The position numbers and the translations under genes are program-made. Positions 1 to 11,479 of a stretch of 64,000 nt of DNA are shown in pieces. This DNA comes from Immersiella caudata (taxonomy: Eukaryota; Ascomycota; Sordariomycetes; Sordariales; Lasiosphaeriaceae). Location: positions 1,426,001 to 1,490,000 of the forward strand of contig JAULSU010000003.1 in NCBI GenBank assembly GCA_030512335.1. Reading direction: 5' to 3'. Positions within the stretch are counted from its first letter, which is position 1; every line of letters begins with the position of its first letter. The notes beneath the pieces were generated by a model. The model searched no databases and had not been told where the DNA came from. It saw nothing but the letters and a program-made list of their open reading frames with translations.

Positions 1-1
1 A

Positions 2-646
2 GCCAAGAGGCACTCCACCATGGCCGAAGCCCTCGAGGTCGGAAGGCAGATGCAGGCTCACCGGATACTCCTCACCCACTTCTCCCAACGCTACCCCAAG
101 TTCCCCAACGTCGAGGAAACCGATCAGACGGTCCTTTTCGCCTTCGACCTCATGTCGGTCAAGCTCCACGAGTTCAAGAAAGCGGAGCTCTTCCTACCCG
201 CCCTGCGTCTCCTCTTCAAAGACGAACACTACGGCGACGTCGTGCCTACCGACGAGGCTATCGCTATTGAGCATGTCGCTTGTGCACCCGCAGAAGGGAA
301 AGGGAAAAAGCCAAAGGAGCCAAAAGACTCCGACGCCACGAAGAAAAATGTGGCCCACGTCGACTATGAGCATTACGGAGGTAGGTTGGAGTTTCTCGGC
401 ATCAAGCGGAAGCCGTCGCCCGAGGAAATGGAAGAGGCTGACCGCCAACGAAAGATCCGGCGGCAAATTAGAGAGACGACGCTTGAGGGCACACGCAGAA
501 AACAGGTAAGGGTGATGGATAACTGGGATAAGGCTGCGGATGGGTTGGAATTATGGGGAGAGGAGGAAAAGAAGATAAAGGGGGAAGCCAACAGCAGACC
601 ACGGTCGAAGAGCCCTGAGAGGGGGGAGAAGGCGAAGGGGGTATAG
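2..646 (+). CDS. TRZ1: tRNase Z, long form (C-terminal part, 5' truncated by window edge)
   Basis: This is the 3' end of the endonuclease that removes 3' trailers from precursor tRNAs in the nucleus and mitochondria. The frame is open from base 2, so the Met at base 20 is internal. The first residues read AKRHST, the HST loop of RNase Z, followed by EALEVGRQM and RILLTHFSQRYPKFP. The HFSQRY block is the last conserved piece of the metallo-beta-lactamase core in long tRNase Z proteins. After the core comes a lysine- and glutamate-rich tail of about 130 residues, apparently disordered. The zinc-binding HxHxDH motif and the N-terminal half lie left of the window. The stop is TAG at 644-646. The family call rests on the core motifs and is secure. 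The tail sequence is not diagnostic. Confidence 0.9.
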   Translation, partial: AKRHSTMAEALEVGRQMQAHRILLTHFSQRYPKFPNVEETDQTVLFAFDLMSVKLHEFKKAELFLPALRLLFKDEHYGDVVPTDEAIAIEHVACAPAEGKGKKPKEPKDSDATKKNVAHVDYEHYGGRLEFLGIKRKPSPEEMEEADRQRKIRRQIRETTLEGTRRKQVRVMDNWDKAADGLELWGEEEKKIKGEANSRPRSKSPERGEKAKGV

Positions 647-1833
647 CCTCCTGGTAGGTGAGGCGTTGTGATGTGGGATCTTGCGAGGGTAGATATTGGG
701 CCATCCCTTGATAGATAGATAGACCTTTGTAAAATATTATGGTGCGGCTTCCCCTAGGTAGGATATCCACGCAAGGGATATGCATACCCTCCACCTGTCC
801 CAGAGAAATGTGCCACTCTGAAGCCTCACTGTCTTGACGTCCGTACTCGAGTCGTTCAAGATGATTTCGTCTGCAATCAACTGCAAAGTTGTTGTGAACG
901 GCGAACCCGACACCTCGACGATGGTACGAGAGACTTCACCAGTCTCGTTTTTGAACACCATCACCATCGCACCCCCTCTACCTAGTAGAGATAACTCGAG
1001 CAGAACGAAAGTTGCTTCCAGATACCATTTTTATCGTCTTTCTCGTACTGGATCATTAAACCTGCCACAGAAAACTTTGTCCGCTCGTCATGGAAACGCT
1101 AAAGCGAGAGCCTTGCCTTGGCATGGAGCGTTGCACAACATGAAAGCAGCGCAGTCCGTTTCGCCCCGCCCCATTAATCACTGCAAATTTGGCCCCGCGC
1201 GAGGGGATCACCCGCCCACACCCAGAGCCCACGTCCATGACCGAGTTGCCCGAGGTCCGCCTTGTCAGGAATTGTTTGGGTCTTATCATCTGCTGACTTC
1301 GCCCCCACGTGAACGAGCAACACGCAGTCTTGTTCGTGTTGTCCGTGCGAACAAACACTGCAATTTTGGCCCCGCGCGAGGGGGTAAGGCGCCCCATGAA
1401 CGTCTCTGTTAATTCATCTCTTCGCTAGACTTATATACATACCTACAGTAGCTTACAATACAGCCATACCGAATTAACGTCATCTTTCCTGTCATTATTC
1501 ATGCCTCTTCGTCTTCACCCGTCCCTTCATCTCAAAGGATTACCGCCGCCGCCTCCCAGGCTTCTTTCCTTACCACACTAGGAGCCTTGCGCATATATGC
1601 CATGGAAGCCATCTTCAGCGCCTACCTAGCCTTCGATGTCATTCCCTGAGTACCAAAGCACTCTATACCCTCTCCCTCTCACCTAACCCACCCCAACCCT
1701 CCTTCCCCATCTTCAAACCCTCCCAGTCCATCCAGCCTCCCCACCTCCCTCCCTCCCTCCAACAACAACCCTATCCTCTCGCTGCCCCGTGTGCACCTCA
1801 CACAGCCTCTCCTCCTTCGTCCACCCAACCCCT
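647..1833. other. Intergenic region with a pair of GC-rich direct repeats
   Basis: No gene is supported here. The stretch lies between the 3' ends of two convergent genes. It contains short GATA repeats around 711-723, two near-identical 28-29 bp copies at 1179-1206 and 1356-1384, and a pyrimidine-rich, CCTCCC-rich block at about 1680-1830. Open frames in it have biased, unstructured translations and were discarded. Confidence 0.6.
1179..1384. repeat. Two direct copies of a 28-bp GC-palindrome-containing element
   Basis: Copy 1 is at 1179-1206 and copy 2 at 1356-1384, 177 bp apart. They differ by one base in the A/T core plus one extra G at the end. Each has an A/T-rich left part (CACTGCAA) followed by GGCCCCGCGCGAGGGG, whose CCCC...GGGG arms form an imperfect palindrome around CGCG. 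Between the copies, 1331-1354 holds a 7-bp inverted repeat (TTGTTCG ... CGAACAA). The function is unknown. The copies could be paired binding sites or remnants of a local duplication. Confidence 0.7.
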
Positions 1834-2619
1834 TCACCCCCGTAAACATGCGGCGGCGCACGCAGTCTCAACCGATGAACCTGCTGCCAACGCGGGCTGG
1901 AAAAGCGGCCAAAAGCGCTCAAAGAGCGCAGCCAAATTATTGCTGCGCGCAATGAGCTGTGCGGAATAAGTACGACGTTCCATCCAAGCGCTAACAAGAG
2001 AGAGCAGATGCGAGGGACTCATCCCGAGCTTCTCCCGGGCGAGCATACAGGCACGGAGGGAGATCAGGATGCCATCTCGACCGCCGACGACAGCGAGGAT
2101 GCACGCCGGGCAGCGGCTTTCGACTTTTTGTAGCTCCGATCCGCCTGAACTTGGGATGTGAGGAGGGGGCGGTTTGAGTGATGTGTCGGGAGAGGGGTCT
2201 TCAAAGAGAGCCAGCGCGCTGTGCATCAAGGAGGCTACCCTTCGGACGTCAGGCATAACGACTGGCTCGTTGCTATCGCCGCCGACGGGGAAGGCCAACA
2301 TGACCGCATCGCAGCGTTTTTTGAAGAATTTGGCCTCCTTCCTGAGGCGCTCAGCCAGACATTTCATAACCACAGGGTCGAGGTCGAAGTGGCCCGGGCA
2401 GGCGAGCGAAGGGTAGCGTTGGTACCTGGCGCAAGGGAGAAGAAGACAGAGGCGCCGACGATGGCGTCGAAACGATTGATAAGGCCACTCGAGGATCTTT
2501 TGACTTTGCTCTTCCAGCCACCGTTCTGGCGGTCTCGCCGTGCAAAGATCCGGGTGCAGATACAAGATGCCGCCGAGCATGGATACCACGGCAGGGTGAG
2601 AGTAACCGGGATTGTCCAT
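1834..2619 (-). CDS. Uncharacterised ascomycete protein (single exon, about 261 aa)
   Basis: The reverse-strand frame opens with MDNPGYSHPAVVSMLGGILY at a good start context (CAGCCATGG) and ends with TGA at 1834-1836. I recognise no catalytic motif. Visible features are a basic patch (RRHRRRL), a paired-cysteine segment (CPACILA) in the middle of the protein, and a long C-terminal helical region. The codon pattern is coding-like over its full length, and the opposite-strand frames are poorer. The same frame is open for another 495 bp upstream (2632-3123), interrupted by one TGA at 2629-2631. The gene could therefore have an extra upstream exon or be a disrupted longer gene. My loose memory is of lineage-specific hypothetical proteins with a similar Cys-pair segment, but I can name no family. 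Confidence 0.55.
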   Translation of the reverse strand: MDNPGYSHPAVVSMLGGILYLHPDLCTARPPERWLEEQSQKILEWPYQSFRRHRRRLCLLLPCARYQRYPSLACPGHFDLDPVVMKCLAERLRKEAKFFKKRCDAVMLAFPVGGDSNEPVVMPDVRRVASLMHSALALFEDPSPDTSLKPPPPHIPSSGGSELQKVESRCPACILAVVGGRDGILISLRACMLAREKLGMSPSHLLSLVSAWMERRTYSAQLIARSNNLAALFERFWPLFQPALAAGSSVETACAAACLRG

Positions 2620-3586
2620 GGCTGGGTCTCAGGCGCCAGGATGTCTGTGATAAGGAGTAAACAATGTCCTCGACGATCCCTGGATGTCTGGGGCTGCCGC
2701 GGTAGTCGACTTTTGAAAGAGCAGATGAGGTGATAGACACATCGATGCCTCAGAATGCCAAAAACGCCTGAGAAACCACCCGAGATATGCCATCTTATAG
2801 TCTTGTCGCCTGGCTTCCATAGGCACTATCGTCGAAGGATCCAGGAGTTGAGGCGGATCGATCATGAACCCCCCGGAACGGCCATGGATGCCAAGCGTGT
2901 GAGAAAACAAAGGGGTCGGCATACGGCTTTGTCCTGTTAGGACTCGGTCACCCCTGAACACAACAAAACATCTATCCATCTCACAGAACCTCTTCGAGCC
3001 TGGCAGCAGATCAGCAAATAAAATGCAAGTCAACGGAGAAGGGGGGGGCGAAAGCTCACATAAACCATCCACGAGAATCGGTTCAGTCAGAGGTTGAACC
3101 TTGCCCTGGCCCAGTCGTATCAAGTTGTGGCCACGTAAACGTCCAGTTTAATCGAGTTCACAAGGTGCGTCGCCATCCAGAAGACGATATTGGTTAGGCG
3201 GAGCCATGGCAAGCCCACAACAGCTGCCTCTCCGCCATCCGCCGTGAATTTTCCTAGCGGCATCTCCAGACCAGAGAGACACAATTTTCTCTATGAAATC
3301 GTAGCTCGCGTCCTCGTTTGACCATTATGATGCCTCCCAGGATATGCCACAGGAAGTCAACCAAAGATACCATAACTCCGAGCCCCCCCCCCCCCCCCCC
3401 CTCGCTCCGAGCCTCGGCCGCCGATGCATATCATAGACCATACGACCAATGTCAAAAACACCCGAAATCAGCCCGCTGACGTATCGTCGTCAGTTTATCC
3501 ACCCTGTATATAGACCCAGGGTACGCTAGTAGTGTATGTCGAAGTCATCGCCATTGAAACTTTATAACATTCCTCTTGGTGCCTTC
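2620..3586. other. Region between the uncharacterised gene and the LAMMER kinase, with a poly-C tract
   Basis: The reverse-strand frame 2632-3123 is open and in phase with the downstream gene, but no clean intron joins them. From 3124 onward I see no coding signal. A run of 19 C residues sits at 3383-3401. The part nearest 3586 should hold the 3' UTR of the kinase gene. Confidence 0.5.
3383..3401 (+). repeat. Homopolymer C19
   Basis: This is an uninterrupted run of 19 cytosines between two genes. It is a simple repeat, prone to length error in sequencing. Confidence 0.95.
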
Positions 3587-5984
3587 CTAAGGCACCCGCA
3601 TAGCAGACACACGGGCACTCGCCGTCAATTCCTGTTGTCTCATTCTCTCCTTGTCGACGCGAATCCGTGCTGCTTCGGTTCCGTCATCAGGGTGAGCAGC
3701 TTCCTTGAACCAGGGATGCTGTAGTGCCTGCTTCGCTGTGATTCGGCGAGCGGGATCGTATACAAAGATCTTTTGGAGGAGGTCAAGGAACTGTGCCAGA
3801 AATCTGTTGCTATTCGCCGGGATAATGTCCTGTAATCTTGTCAGTTGCCAGGGCCAACAGGGTAGTATTAAGGGCAGGCGCACCTCGAGTTTCTTCATGG
3901 CCTTGACGAATCTTCGGGAGGCCCGAGTGGTTTCAGCCGTTGGATAGTCGAGCTTCAGACGTTTGAAGTACCTGTTGCTACGTGAGTTAGCGGTGTGCGC
4001 AGTGCTGAAGATAGAGGGAATAACTAACTTGGCGGCCGGGTTGCTGGTTCCATTCCTGGCGTTGCGGTTGCATTGGGTCACCAAGTGGCTGTCAATCTTC
4101 GCGTTGACCACAGCTTCCATCATTGCCAGGTGTTCCAGGTTGTCGTGAGTCTGAAAGAGAGCGTCACCTGTGAAAAACTCAACCAGGATACAGCCGATGC
4201 TCCAAATATCGCAGGGAAACGACCAGCCGAGTCCAAGAATGATCTCGGGGGCACGGTAATGCCTGGTAGACACCACCGAGGAATGGTATTCATCCTGGAA
4301 GGTTGCCGAGCCAAAGTCAATGAGCCGGATTTCGGTGTCTAGAAGGACTCTCCGTTGCGTGGCCTGACGAGCTATCGTCGTAGACGACGAAGGAATCTTC
4401 CGGTTGTATGTGAAAGTCTGGTAGTCGTTATGACAGAGAAGAATATTCTCGGGTTTCAGGTCGGTGTGAATGAGGTTGAGGTCGTGAAGGACTATTGGGA
4501 CGGTATTAGCAGGATTCAGCCCACAGGAGATGATCGTTGTGACGTACATGCAACACTGGTGAATAGCTGACGCGCGAAATTTTGAATCTGGCTGTTCGGG
4601 AACGGCACAAAATTGTTGCTCTTCAGAAAGTCGAAGACGCTTTGGCCGAGAAGATCCATGACAATGCAGATGTGGCCACGGAAGTCAAAGCAATCCCGCA
4701 GATGGATACAGCGATTCCGGTTCTCCTCATCGTTGGCCTTGAGGGTGGCTAGAACGCGAAGTTCAATCTTGCTGGCATCGCGGTACTTCTGTACCGAGCG
4801 GATGATCTTGATGGCGACGAGCTTGTTGCGTCTCTTATCTCTCGCCTGTACGACCTTGCCAAACGTGCCTTGGCCGAGGAGTCGAATCATCTGGTCTGCA
4901 CGACGGGTTAGCAGCAGCTCCGCTGTCCAACATCACCCATGTATTTCTCGGCACTCACACTTGTCGGTAAGATCGTTGTCGGGAACCACAATGTAATGGC
5001 CATCGTCATCATCGACACGGACGTTTGGACCTGATGGCTGCAACACGTCAGTATGCTTTCCGTGACGTGCATTCGTCGGCAACTACTTACATCTGCAACG
5101 ACTCTCACGTGGACATCGCCTGCCTTCTTTGGCGGGTACGGAGGCGGCTGGTAGCTGTTGCCGGCCTCGCGACGTCTGGCTTCGTTGGCGATCTGTGCTC
5201 TCGTGGTCCGTCTTCTTCTTGAGCCAGGCGTTCCATCATACTCGTAATGTCCATTTGACGACAGCGATCCAAGCGACGTTGCTGCCGTGGTGTGAATGGC
5301 CGAATTTGTCCGATCGCTAGAAGCCGTGGACTGGCTCGGTGACCCCAGCTGCCGAGGCGTATGTGTGTGCGAGACGTGGTTATTGTACACTGGATCGTAG
5401 TGGGTAGGCTCATCGTCACGCCTTCGCCTTTTCGCGACGTGCCGGGCCGAGGAGTCGACGGCCGAGCCGTTGACGCCATTCGCATGACCGTTGGTCAGAG
5501 CCTGCGAAACATTGGCGGCCGTTCTCTTCGGCTCAGGCGTGCCCTTCTCCTCGTCGGACGAGTCGTCAATCACAATGACAACGTCGGGGAGGCCATTCTT
5601 GTAGAAATCGTTCCAGTCGGGCTCCCTGGAGCGCCTTCTCTTTCGAGAGGGCTGCGGCGGTTCGGGCTGAGCCCGTTGTGCGATGGCCGGCATGGCCGAG
5701 TAGTTGCCGTTGGACAGCGGAGGAAGCGTTGCAGGATCTTGAGGCAGAGGTCTTGCGGTTGCTGAGGACGAAAGGGTCATTCCATTCGGGCCGGATTGAC
5801 TTGAAGAGGACGAGTAGCCAGCGGGAGACGGAAGAGCGAGTCGAGAGGAAGCGGGGATTGCGTTGGCCGTGCGGTACGACGAGGTATTTGCCTGAGGGTA
5901 GGCCTGGTGTTGGTGGTGCGAATATGGAAAGTGGTGCGGGTTATAATGTGGCAGCGTCGCTGTTGCAGTTGTCGGAGTCGACAT
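3587..5984 (-). CDS. lkh1: LAMMER/CLK-family dual-specificity protein kinase
   Basis: There are six exons on the minus strand: 5984-5091, 5037-4959, 4895-4548, 4491-4029, 3971-3884 and 3829-3587. The total is 2,115 nt, 704 aa. Residues 1 to about 300 are disordered, rich in Ser, Pro, His and basic clusters (RKRRRSR, AKRRRRDD). The kinase domain follows with the Gly loop GQGTFGKV (332-339), VAIK lysine (354), catalytic HTDLKPEN (449-456), DFGSA (499-503) and RHYRAPE. EHLAMME at 560-566 is the family signature. LAMMER kinases phosphorylate SR-type splicing factors and regulators of growth and flocculation (S. pombe Lkh1, S. cerevisiae Kns1). All five introns have GT..AG ends and restore frame. 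The Met at 5984 was chosen. An in-frame Met at 6101 is possible but adds a low-complexity leader. Confidence 0.93.
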
Positions 5985-8900
5985 TGTCTTGCTCTCGACG
6001 ACCTGCAAATGTCGACGTGACTGCGACGAAGAGTCTGGCGGAGGTAGAAGCGTGGAGGTGTTTCGCAAGACCTGTTGGGGCAGCAGGGCAGAGCCAAACA
6101 CAGCGTAAGGGTGGAGGTGGGTGCAGCAGCTCGGTTGTTAAACTTCGGCACCAGCCAATCTGACTAGCAGTGAGAGGTCGAGTAAAGGAAAGAATCCGGG
6201 CGTCTTCGGCCGTCGAGGGCTCGCTTTTTTTTTTCTCGCTTCAACCCAGGCTGCGACGACCTCGTGGGCGCGATATTGCTACAGCGCCAGCATTGAATCG
6301 GTAGACACTGGGTAGGAAACAAGAGAAAATCGCGTTGTCGAGGACGAGGTGGAAATTGTCAAGCGTTTTTCGTGTTTGGCAGGTTCTGACCGGGCTGAGG
6401 GGCGTGGGCAAAGAGGGAGGGTGCCTGGCGCTCCGTTAGTGGTCCGCTGTGCGTGGCCACTGCCGTAGAGCCTGGCGAAAAGGGGTTTGGGGTGGGAAGG
6501 GCCCTGTGCTGCACACGGGCGGGTTGAGCGGCGGGCGGGGGGATGTCGTCGTTCGATGGTCAGCGCTGGTGTTGGGTCCTGGTCGTTGGCACACAGCTCT
6601 TTCTGCTCTCAACGAACCGGAGGAATGCGCTGACGCATGCCTGCTCCCAGCACAATAACAAGACGAGTTGCTGTTACTTTCATTGATATATCTCAAACGA
6701 GGGTACGCAAAACGCGAAATTCAGATTTTCATCATAAGTTTTCTAAGTAGTCAGGGCATTTTCCCATCTCAGCTTCCATCTACCCAAGTCAGGGCAGCTG
6801 ATCAGACCAGCGAACCACCGAAACTCCATGGTTGTCTGGGGACGCTGGCGCGGCGGCTGGTTGTGCTGCCCAGCACTACACGGTGTGAAATGTCCAAGTC
6901 TGAGCCCTGGCTCGCACGGCCAGGATGTTCCTTCCCACTCCTCAAACACCAACTGGCAGTTTTCCCCTAGGGGAGTGCCCGCCAAACGCGGCCCGAGTTG
7001 TTGTTCTTGCGAGCACATGTGACCTTCTCGGGTCATCCGCATACAGTGCGAGAAACTGGATCACAGCCGTCGCAATCTGTGGCCCACCTCTCAGTCTCCC
7101 ATTCAAGTTGAAAATTACACCCACTTCCAGTTCAAACCTGATGAGCGCTGTCGCTGCCGCTGGCTGGCTGGCCTCTTGCCATCGCCTCTCATCGTTCCTT
7201 CGGTGGGGTCCCATTGCGGGCGATGGGCTTCTGTGGGTTGTTGCTCGGGTAAACCATCTGGGCCACTGGGCCACTGGACCACCTGCCTCATCGCTCGGAG
7301 CGTCTCGAGATTCGCATGCATCCGGCAGGCGGATTCTGTCCCTCCTCCAATATCATTCCATCCTTCGGTTGCGTCGACATCGATATTAATTATTTAGGTT
7401 GGTGCACCAGCTCCCCTTGCCTTCGCTCGGCTGCACAGCGCAGTTAATGCGTGCCGTCTATATCTACTTGCAATCTCCGCCGCTGTCTCCCTCTCTGCTG
7501 CTTTTGCCAAAACAACAAAAACACCATGCGACCACTCCCTTACGTGGTCGGGGAAGATGGCGCCGGGAGACGGGAAGCTTAGGGTACAGGCAGGCTCGTC
7601 AGTGAAGCCTGGAGGGTGCCCGCTGGTCTGGTCGGAATGTTTCTAATTGCCTCCCCTGACATCATTGGGGATCACCGTCTACCGTTCCATTACTGCATTG
7701 GCAGACAACATGAGATGGCGACCCTAGCGTTTTCACGGAGTTTGAGATTGGCGGTCTCGCTGCTCCGGTGCCGAACAGCAGCCAGAAACCCCCAGCAAAA
7801 CAGCAGCAGCCCGTCATCGCCAACACGTAGGGAGTCGAGCAACGAGCAACCAGCAACAGCCCTGCGGCAGCAGACACACAACAAAGCGAGGCCTGGCACA
7901 TTCACACGCGTGTGTTTTCATCCTGGCAACTCGCGGTGCTACCCTCCTGAATGGCTGTCTGGCCACTCAGCTGCCAATGGCAACGAGCATTAACTTGGAG
8001 AATATGGCCCCCGGCTCAACCCTTTTGAGGGTGGCCAAAATCCCCCCGCTGCTGCAGGTCTGGTTGGTCAGTCCCGCAACACGCTGAAGAAACATCAGAT
8101 TGAACGGGTGAACTCCCAACTTCGCGAAGCTGACCAGCGATGATGGCAACATCTCGTTGAGATTGTCCTCGCCGAGAAACTCGGGACCCGATGCGGCGGA
8201 AGCGCCAGGGCCCGAGGCAGGCCATGCCCTCTCATCAACATGTTGAAACATCACCCCCGCGGCAAACAGGCCATTCAGAGATTCATCACGACAATGTCCA
8301 TTTGAGCGCGGCGCGACCCCGAGTTGGAGGGGCAGATGCGGTGCTTGCAGCTCGGCGAGCGGCACAGAAGTGAGCCTGGCGTCTGCCGAAACTGCAGCGC
8401 GCTTGATCACAAAAGACTACTTACCAACGCTGGCATTCGCAAAACTCGGCCATCACACCGCAGCACAGGCTCTTATCTATGATGGTCAGGCCAGGCAGGC
8501 TGTTCTTGAACGGTCAGCAATTTCGCCAGACTGCAGCTCTCGACACCTCATCTGTCGTCTCAGAAACGGCGCGATGTGAATCGGCCTGTTCAAAAGGGTT
8601 TCCCTCATTGGAAACCCGCCAGCCCGCCAATCCCACAGTGGCTGTCAACTCCTCGCATGCAATGCACGAGATGCGATCTAGCGCGTTCCCGCATGTGTTG
8701 CCCACTGTTTCGAGCCCCGCGACGCTGCGGCCTGCAACCAGCGGCGGCGTGAACGGGTCGGCGAGAGACCAGGGCTGTGTGTGTGCGTGTGCAGGCAACC
8801 ACAGAAAGGGACCTTGCCTCCTCGATTTTTGTGTGACAACAAACCAGGAAAAGCCGCGTGAATCAGCCAGAATCCCGGACCAACCACACTCCGTCGAAGA

Positions 8901-9631
8901 ATTCCAGCTGTCGAACACACTTGCCGGCCGACGCCGTCGAAACCTCGGCCCTGAGTGGGGAAACGGCTCCGCGGTTTCCCGGTACTGATCAGAGCCCTTT
9001 TGAAGACGACCTGGTTTCAGCGATCCACCCAATCCTGTCTGTGCAAAGCCCGGCCTCGCCTAGCTCCATCTCGAATAAGTGTTGGCTGTGACAAAAGACC
9101 TCTTCCCCAGCTATTGACAGCCTTCAGGGGCCGTGACCGAAGATCTTGATTCGCTGTTTTGAGAAAGCCACCAGGGCCCGTGGTGAAGCAAACCCAGCAC
9201 TGTGGTTTCCATTCAGAACATCCAAGAGAAGTCTCCAAATCGCTCTGTTGAAAGCGGACAACTTCCAGCCCCTTTCAGACTCGTCCCAGGGCTTGGACCC
9301 CTATGGCACCACGGCCCGTACCCGACGCTAAGCCTCATCATGGGTAGGAGGTAGAATCACCCATAGAGGGGTCAGCAACGATACCGAAATCAGAATTCCG
9401 GATGCTTGACTGCCGCCGTCTGCAAGTGACGCTCCATCCTCGGGAGAGACTGCTTGTTGAGGTCTGCCAAGTCCGACTGGTTTCTTCACCTGAGTAGATT
9501 TCAACATGGTAGACGCAGATAACTTCAAAGCACCAAGCCACGATGCAGGAGAAGCCTCAGAGGGCCGGGCCTGTAACACAACCGCATTTATCGAAGGGAT
9601 CTGTTCCTGGTCCGTCCTTTGGCGGGCAGTC
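5985..9631. other. Long upstream region of the kinase gene, no supported gene
   Basis: The part next to 5984 should be the kinase promoter and 5' leader. It has a T10 tract at 6225-6234. Beyond about 6,450 many overlapping frames of 60-170 codons exist on both strands, with arginine-, proline- and cysteine-rich translations typical of chance ORFs in 55% GC DNA. The best of them is a minus-strand frame at 7967-8410, which lacks an ATG start. No RNA gene or mobile element was recognised. Confidence 0.5.
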
Positions 9632-10006
9632 TCACCAACCCCGCAATGACGGGTAGGCTGAACGTTCTGGGACTGCGCCCAAAGGATTTCCTTCACCGAC
9701 CATTCGATATTCCAAATTTGGAGAACGCTGGAGACATTCATTGCGCAGTGGCTCCTTCCCGCCTGTGATGGAAGACAGTAATCAAAACGACTTGTCCCTA
9801 TCCCCATCCACACAAGGTATCTTACCTGACATGGCAAGTTGTCCGTAGGTGGCAATGAAGGCTCCACACCCGACGAGAAGAAGTGTGGAGGGGTCGAAAC
9901 TGACAAATGACGTCCGGCCAGGCTTTTCCCTCGTGGGCTTGCTCTCCGCGTCGACAAACAGCGCATCAATCTTCGAGGCCCAATGCCTAGGTGCTTCTTC
10001 TCTTTT
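9632..10006 (-). CDS. Possible small spliced gene, unrecognised (5' end unknown)
   Basis: Two exons read cleanly on the minus strand: 10006-9826 and 9762-9632. They are separated by a 63-nt intron with GTAAGA donor and CACAG acceptor that keeps the frame. The first piece starts KREEAPRHWASKIDALFVDA and contains a hydrophobic stretch (TLLLVGCGAFIATYGQLAM) that could be a membrane segment. The second ends YPSLRGW then TGA. Upstream, a GTAAGT donor near 10115 and acceptors at 10007-10011 suggest another intron, preceded by KKEVVVIL in phase, but I cannot find a start. About two thirds of third positions are G or C. I recognise no family. It may be a real small gene, a gene fragment or a coincidence. 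Confidence 0.35.
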
Positions 10007-11479
10007 CTGCCTGGATAACCCCGTTAATCATTTCCGTTCTCGCGGCAGGAGGGTTACTCATCGCATCAGCCGTCGCACAAATAGCCTTGATATCTCCTCC
10101 CCTTCGGAACTTACCAAGATGACGACAACTTCCTTCTTGTTCAGCCGACGTCAGGGTGAGGGACTTGATCATGATGCTCACAGCACAGCACCACACCGCA
10201 CTGCATGCACACACTTCCCACATCCTGGGGGTCCGTCGCCAAGCCAAACAAAACGCCAAGAACACAAGGCATGGCATTTCTGTCTTTTCCCTTCCCCACA
10301 CCCACACACACAGTGGTCTCTCCCGTTGTGTCATCGACCCCAGGAACCAAGACCCAAACTGAACACCTCGACTGGTTCGCTCCGACAAGTGCCGGTTGCA
10401 TAAACCCGCGGATTAAATCAAGAATATATCTGTGGTGTTCCCCCGTGTCATGTTTGTGTCTTTGTCGTCGCACCCTGAGTATTTTGCTGTTTCTCCTCTC
10501 GCGTTTTCGCCATGCGTCCAGGTAAACAACGGACAACCCGTGTCTCACAACAGCAGCAGCGCCGCCGCCGCCGCCGCCTTGGGATAATAGGCACACCACA
10601 TAGTGACCCCTTAAAGTCCGGGCCTGCTGATGAGTGCCATTGCATCCGCCTGTGCATTTGTGCCTTGCCCGCACTTACTCAGCTCGGGGAGGGGGGATCC
10701 TCCGCATTCAGATTTTGTGTCTCGATGAATGGGATGCAGACATTCACTGACTGGTGAAGACAGTGAATCGGATTCACGTCTAGAATTAGGATAAAAGGAA
10801 AACAAGAAAAGCACAACACAAAAATGATGAGGCCATTCACTCCTTGACTAGTCTAGCACCTGGAAACAATTGGGTTTTACTTCAGCCCCAGCGCCTCGGA
10901 CAAGTTTGGGTCGAGCTGGCTTCTGCCCCCTTTATTAGCTGAAGTCAGATCAGATTCGCAGCAGAAAGTTTCACCCATTTTTGTGTCTCGTCTCACGAGC
11001 ATTTCCCCGAGGCTACTAGACTTGTGAGATATCGGATTCCCCGAGTGTCCCTTTTGTGTGTATGAGGTGGGATTCGGCGCAAACAGAGCGGATGCAATCA
11101 TATGTGACAGTATCTAGTAAAAATGACAAAGTCTTAGCCAGGCTGGCCGGATCCAAAACGCATCTATATCGCCCGCTATGTACCCCTATCTACCGTATGA
11201 TGTCACGCATGCACACATCTATGTACACCGAAGATTTGGAGCCAATCGACAAGTAAACCAAGCCATTCCCTTCCGAAACTCGCCCAAATGTTACTTTCCT
11301 TTTGTCCTTCCCAAGGTCGGAAATACGCCGAAAAAACGGTCACCAGCTGATATCGAAAATAGCGCCTGAAAACCAGGCTGAGAAAAGAAACTCTGGTATG
11401 GTCAAAAACTCCTTGGCTATGCGCAACTCCTTGAGTATCCCTGTCCAGAGGTAGATATGTTGTTCTCTGGTCAGTTCTC
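10007..11479. other. Region 3' of sideroflexin; CAG and GCC simple repeats
   Basis: No complete gene is supported. A (CAG)n run followed by (GCC)n lies at about 10549-10578. The right-hand part should hold the 3' UTR of the minus-strand sideroflexin gene. The left edge may contain the missing 5' exon of the possible small gene. Confidence 0.5.

Noticed and set aside
834..1412. 192-codon plus-strand frame
   Set aside because: It contains the direct repeat pair and has unstructured composition. It is probably non-coding.
1679..1997. Minus-strand Arg/Gly-rich frames beside the uncharacterised gene
   Set aside because: They are reverse readings of a CCTCCC simple-sequence block.
7967..8410. 147-codon minus-strand frame with fairly high GC at third positions
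   Set aside because: The C-terminal half looks coding-like, but there is no ATG near the start, the N-terminal half is Ala/Pro filler and no intron model extends it. It is kept only as a weak possibility.
8514..9032. 172-codon minus-strand frame
   Set aside because: No motif, low coding character, and overlapping frames of similar length on the plus strand.
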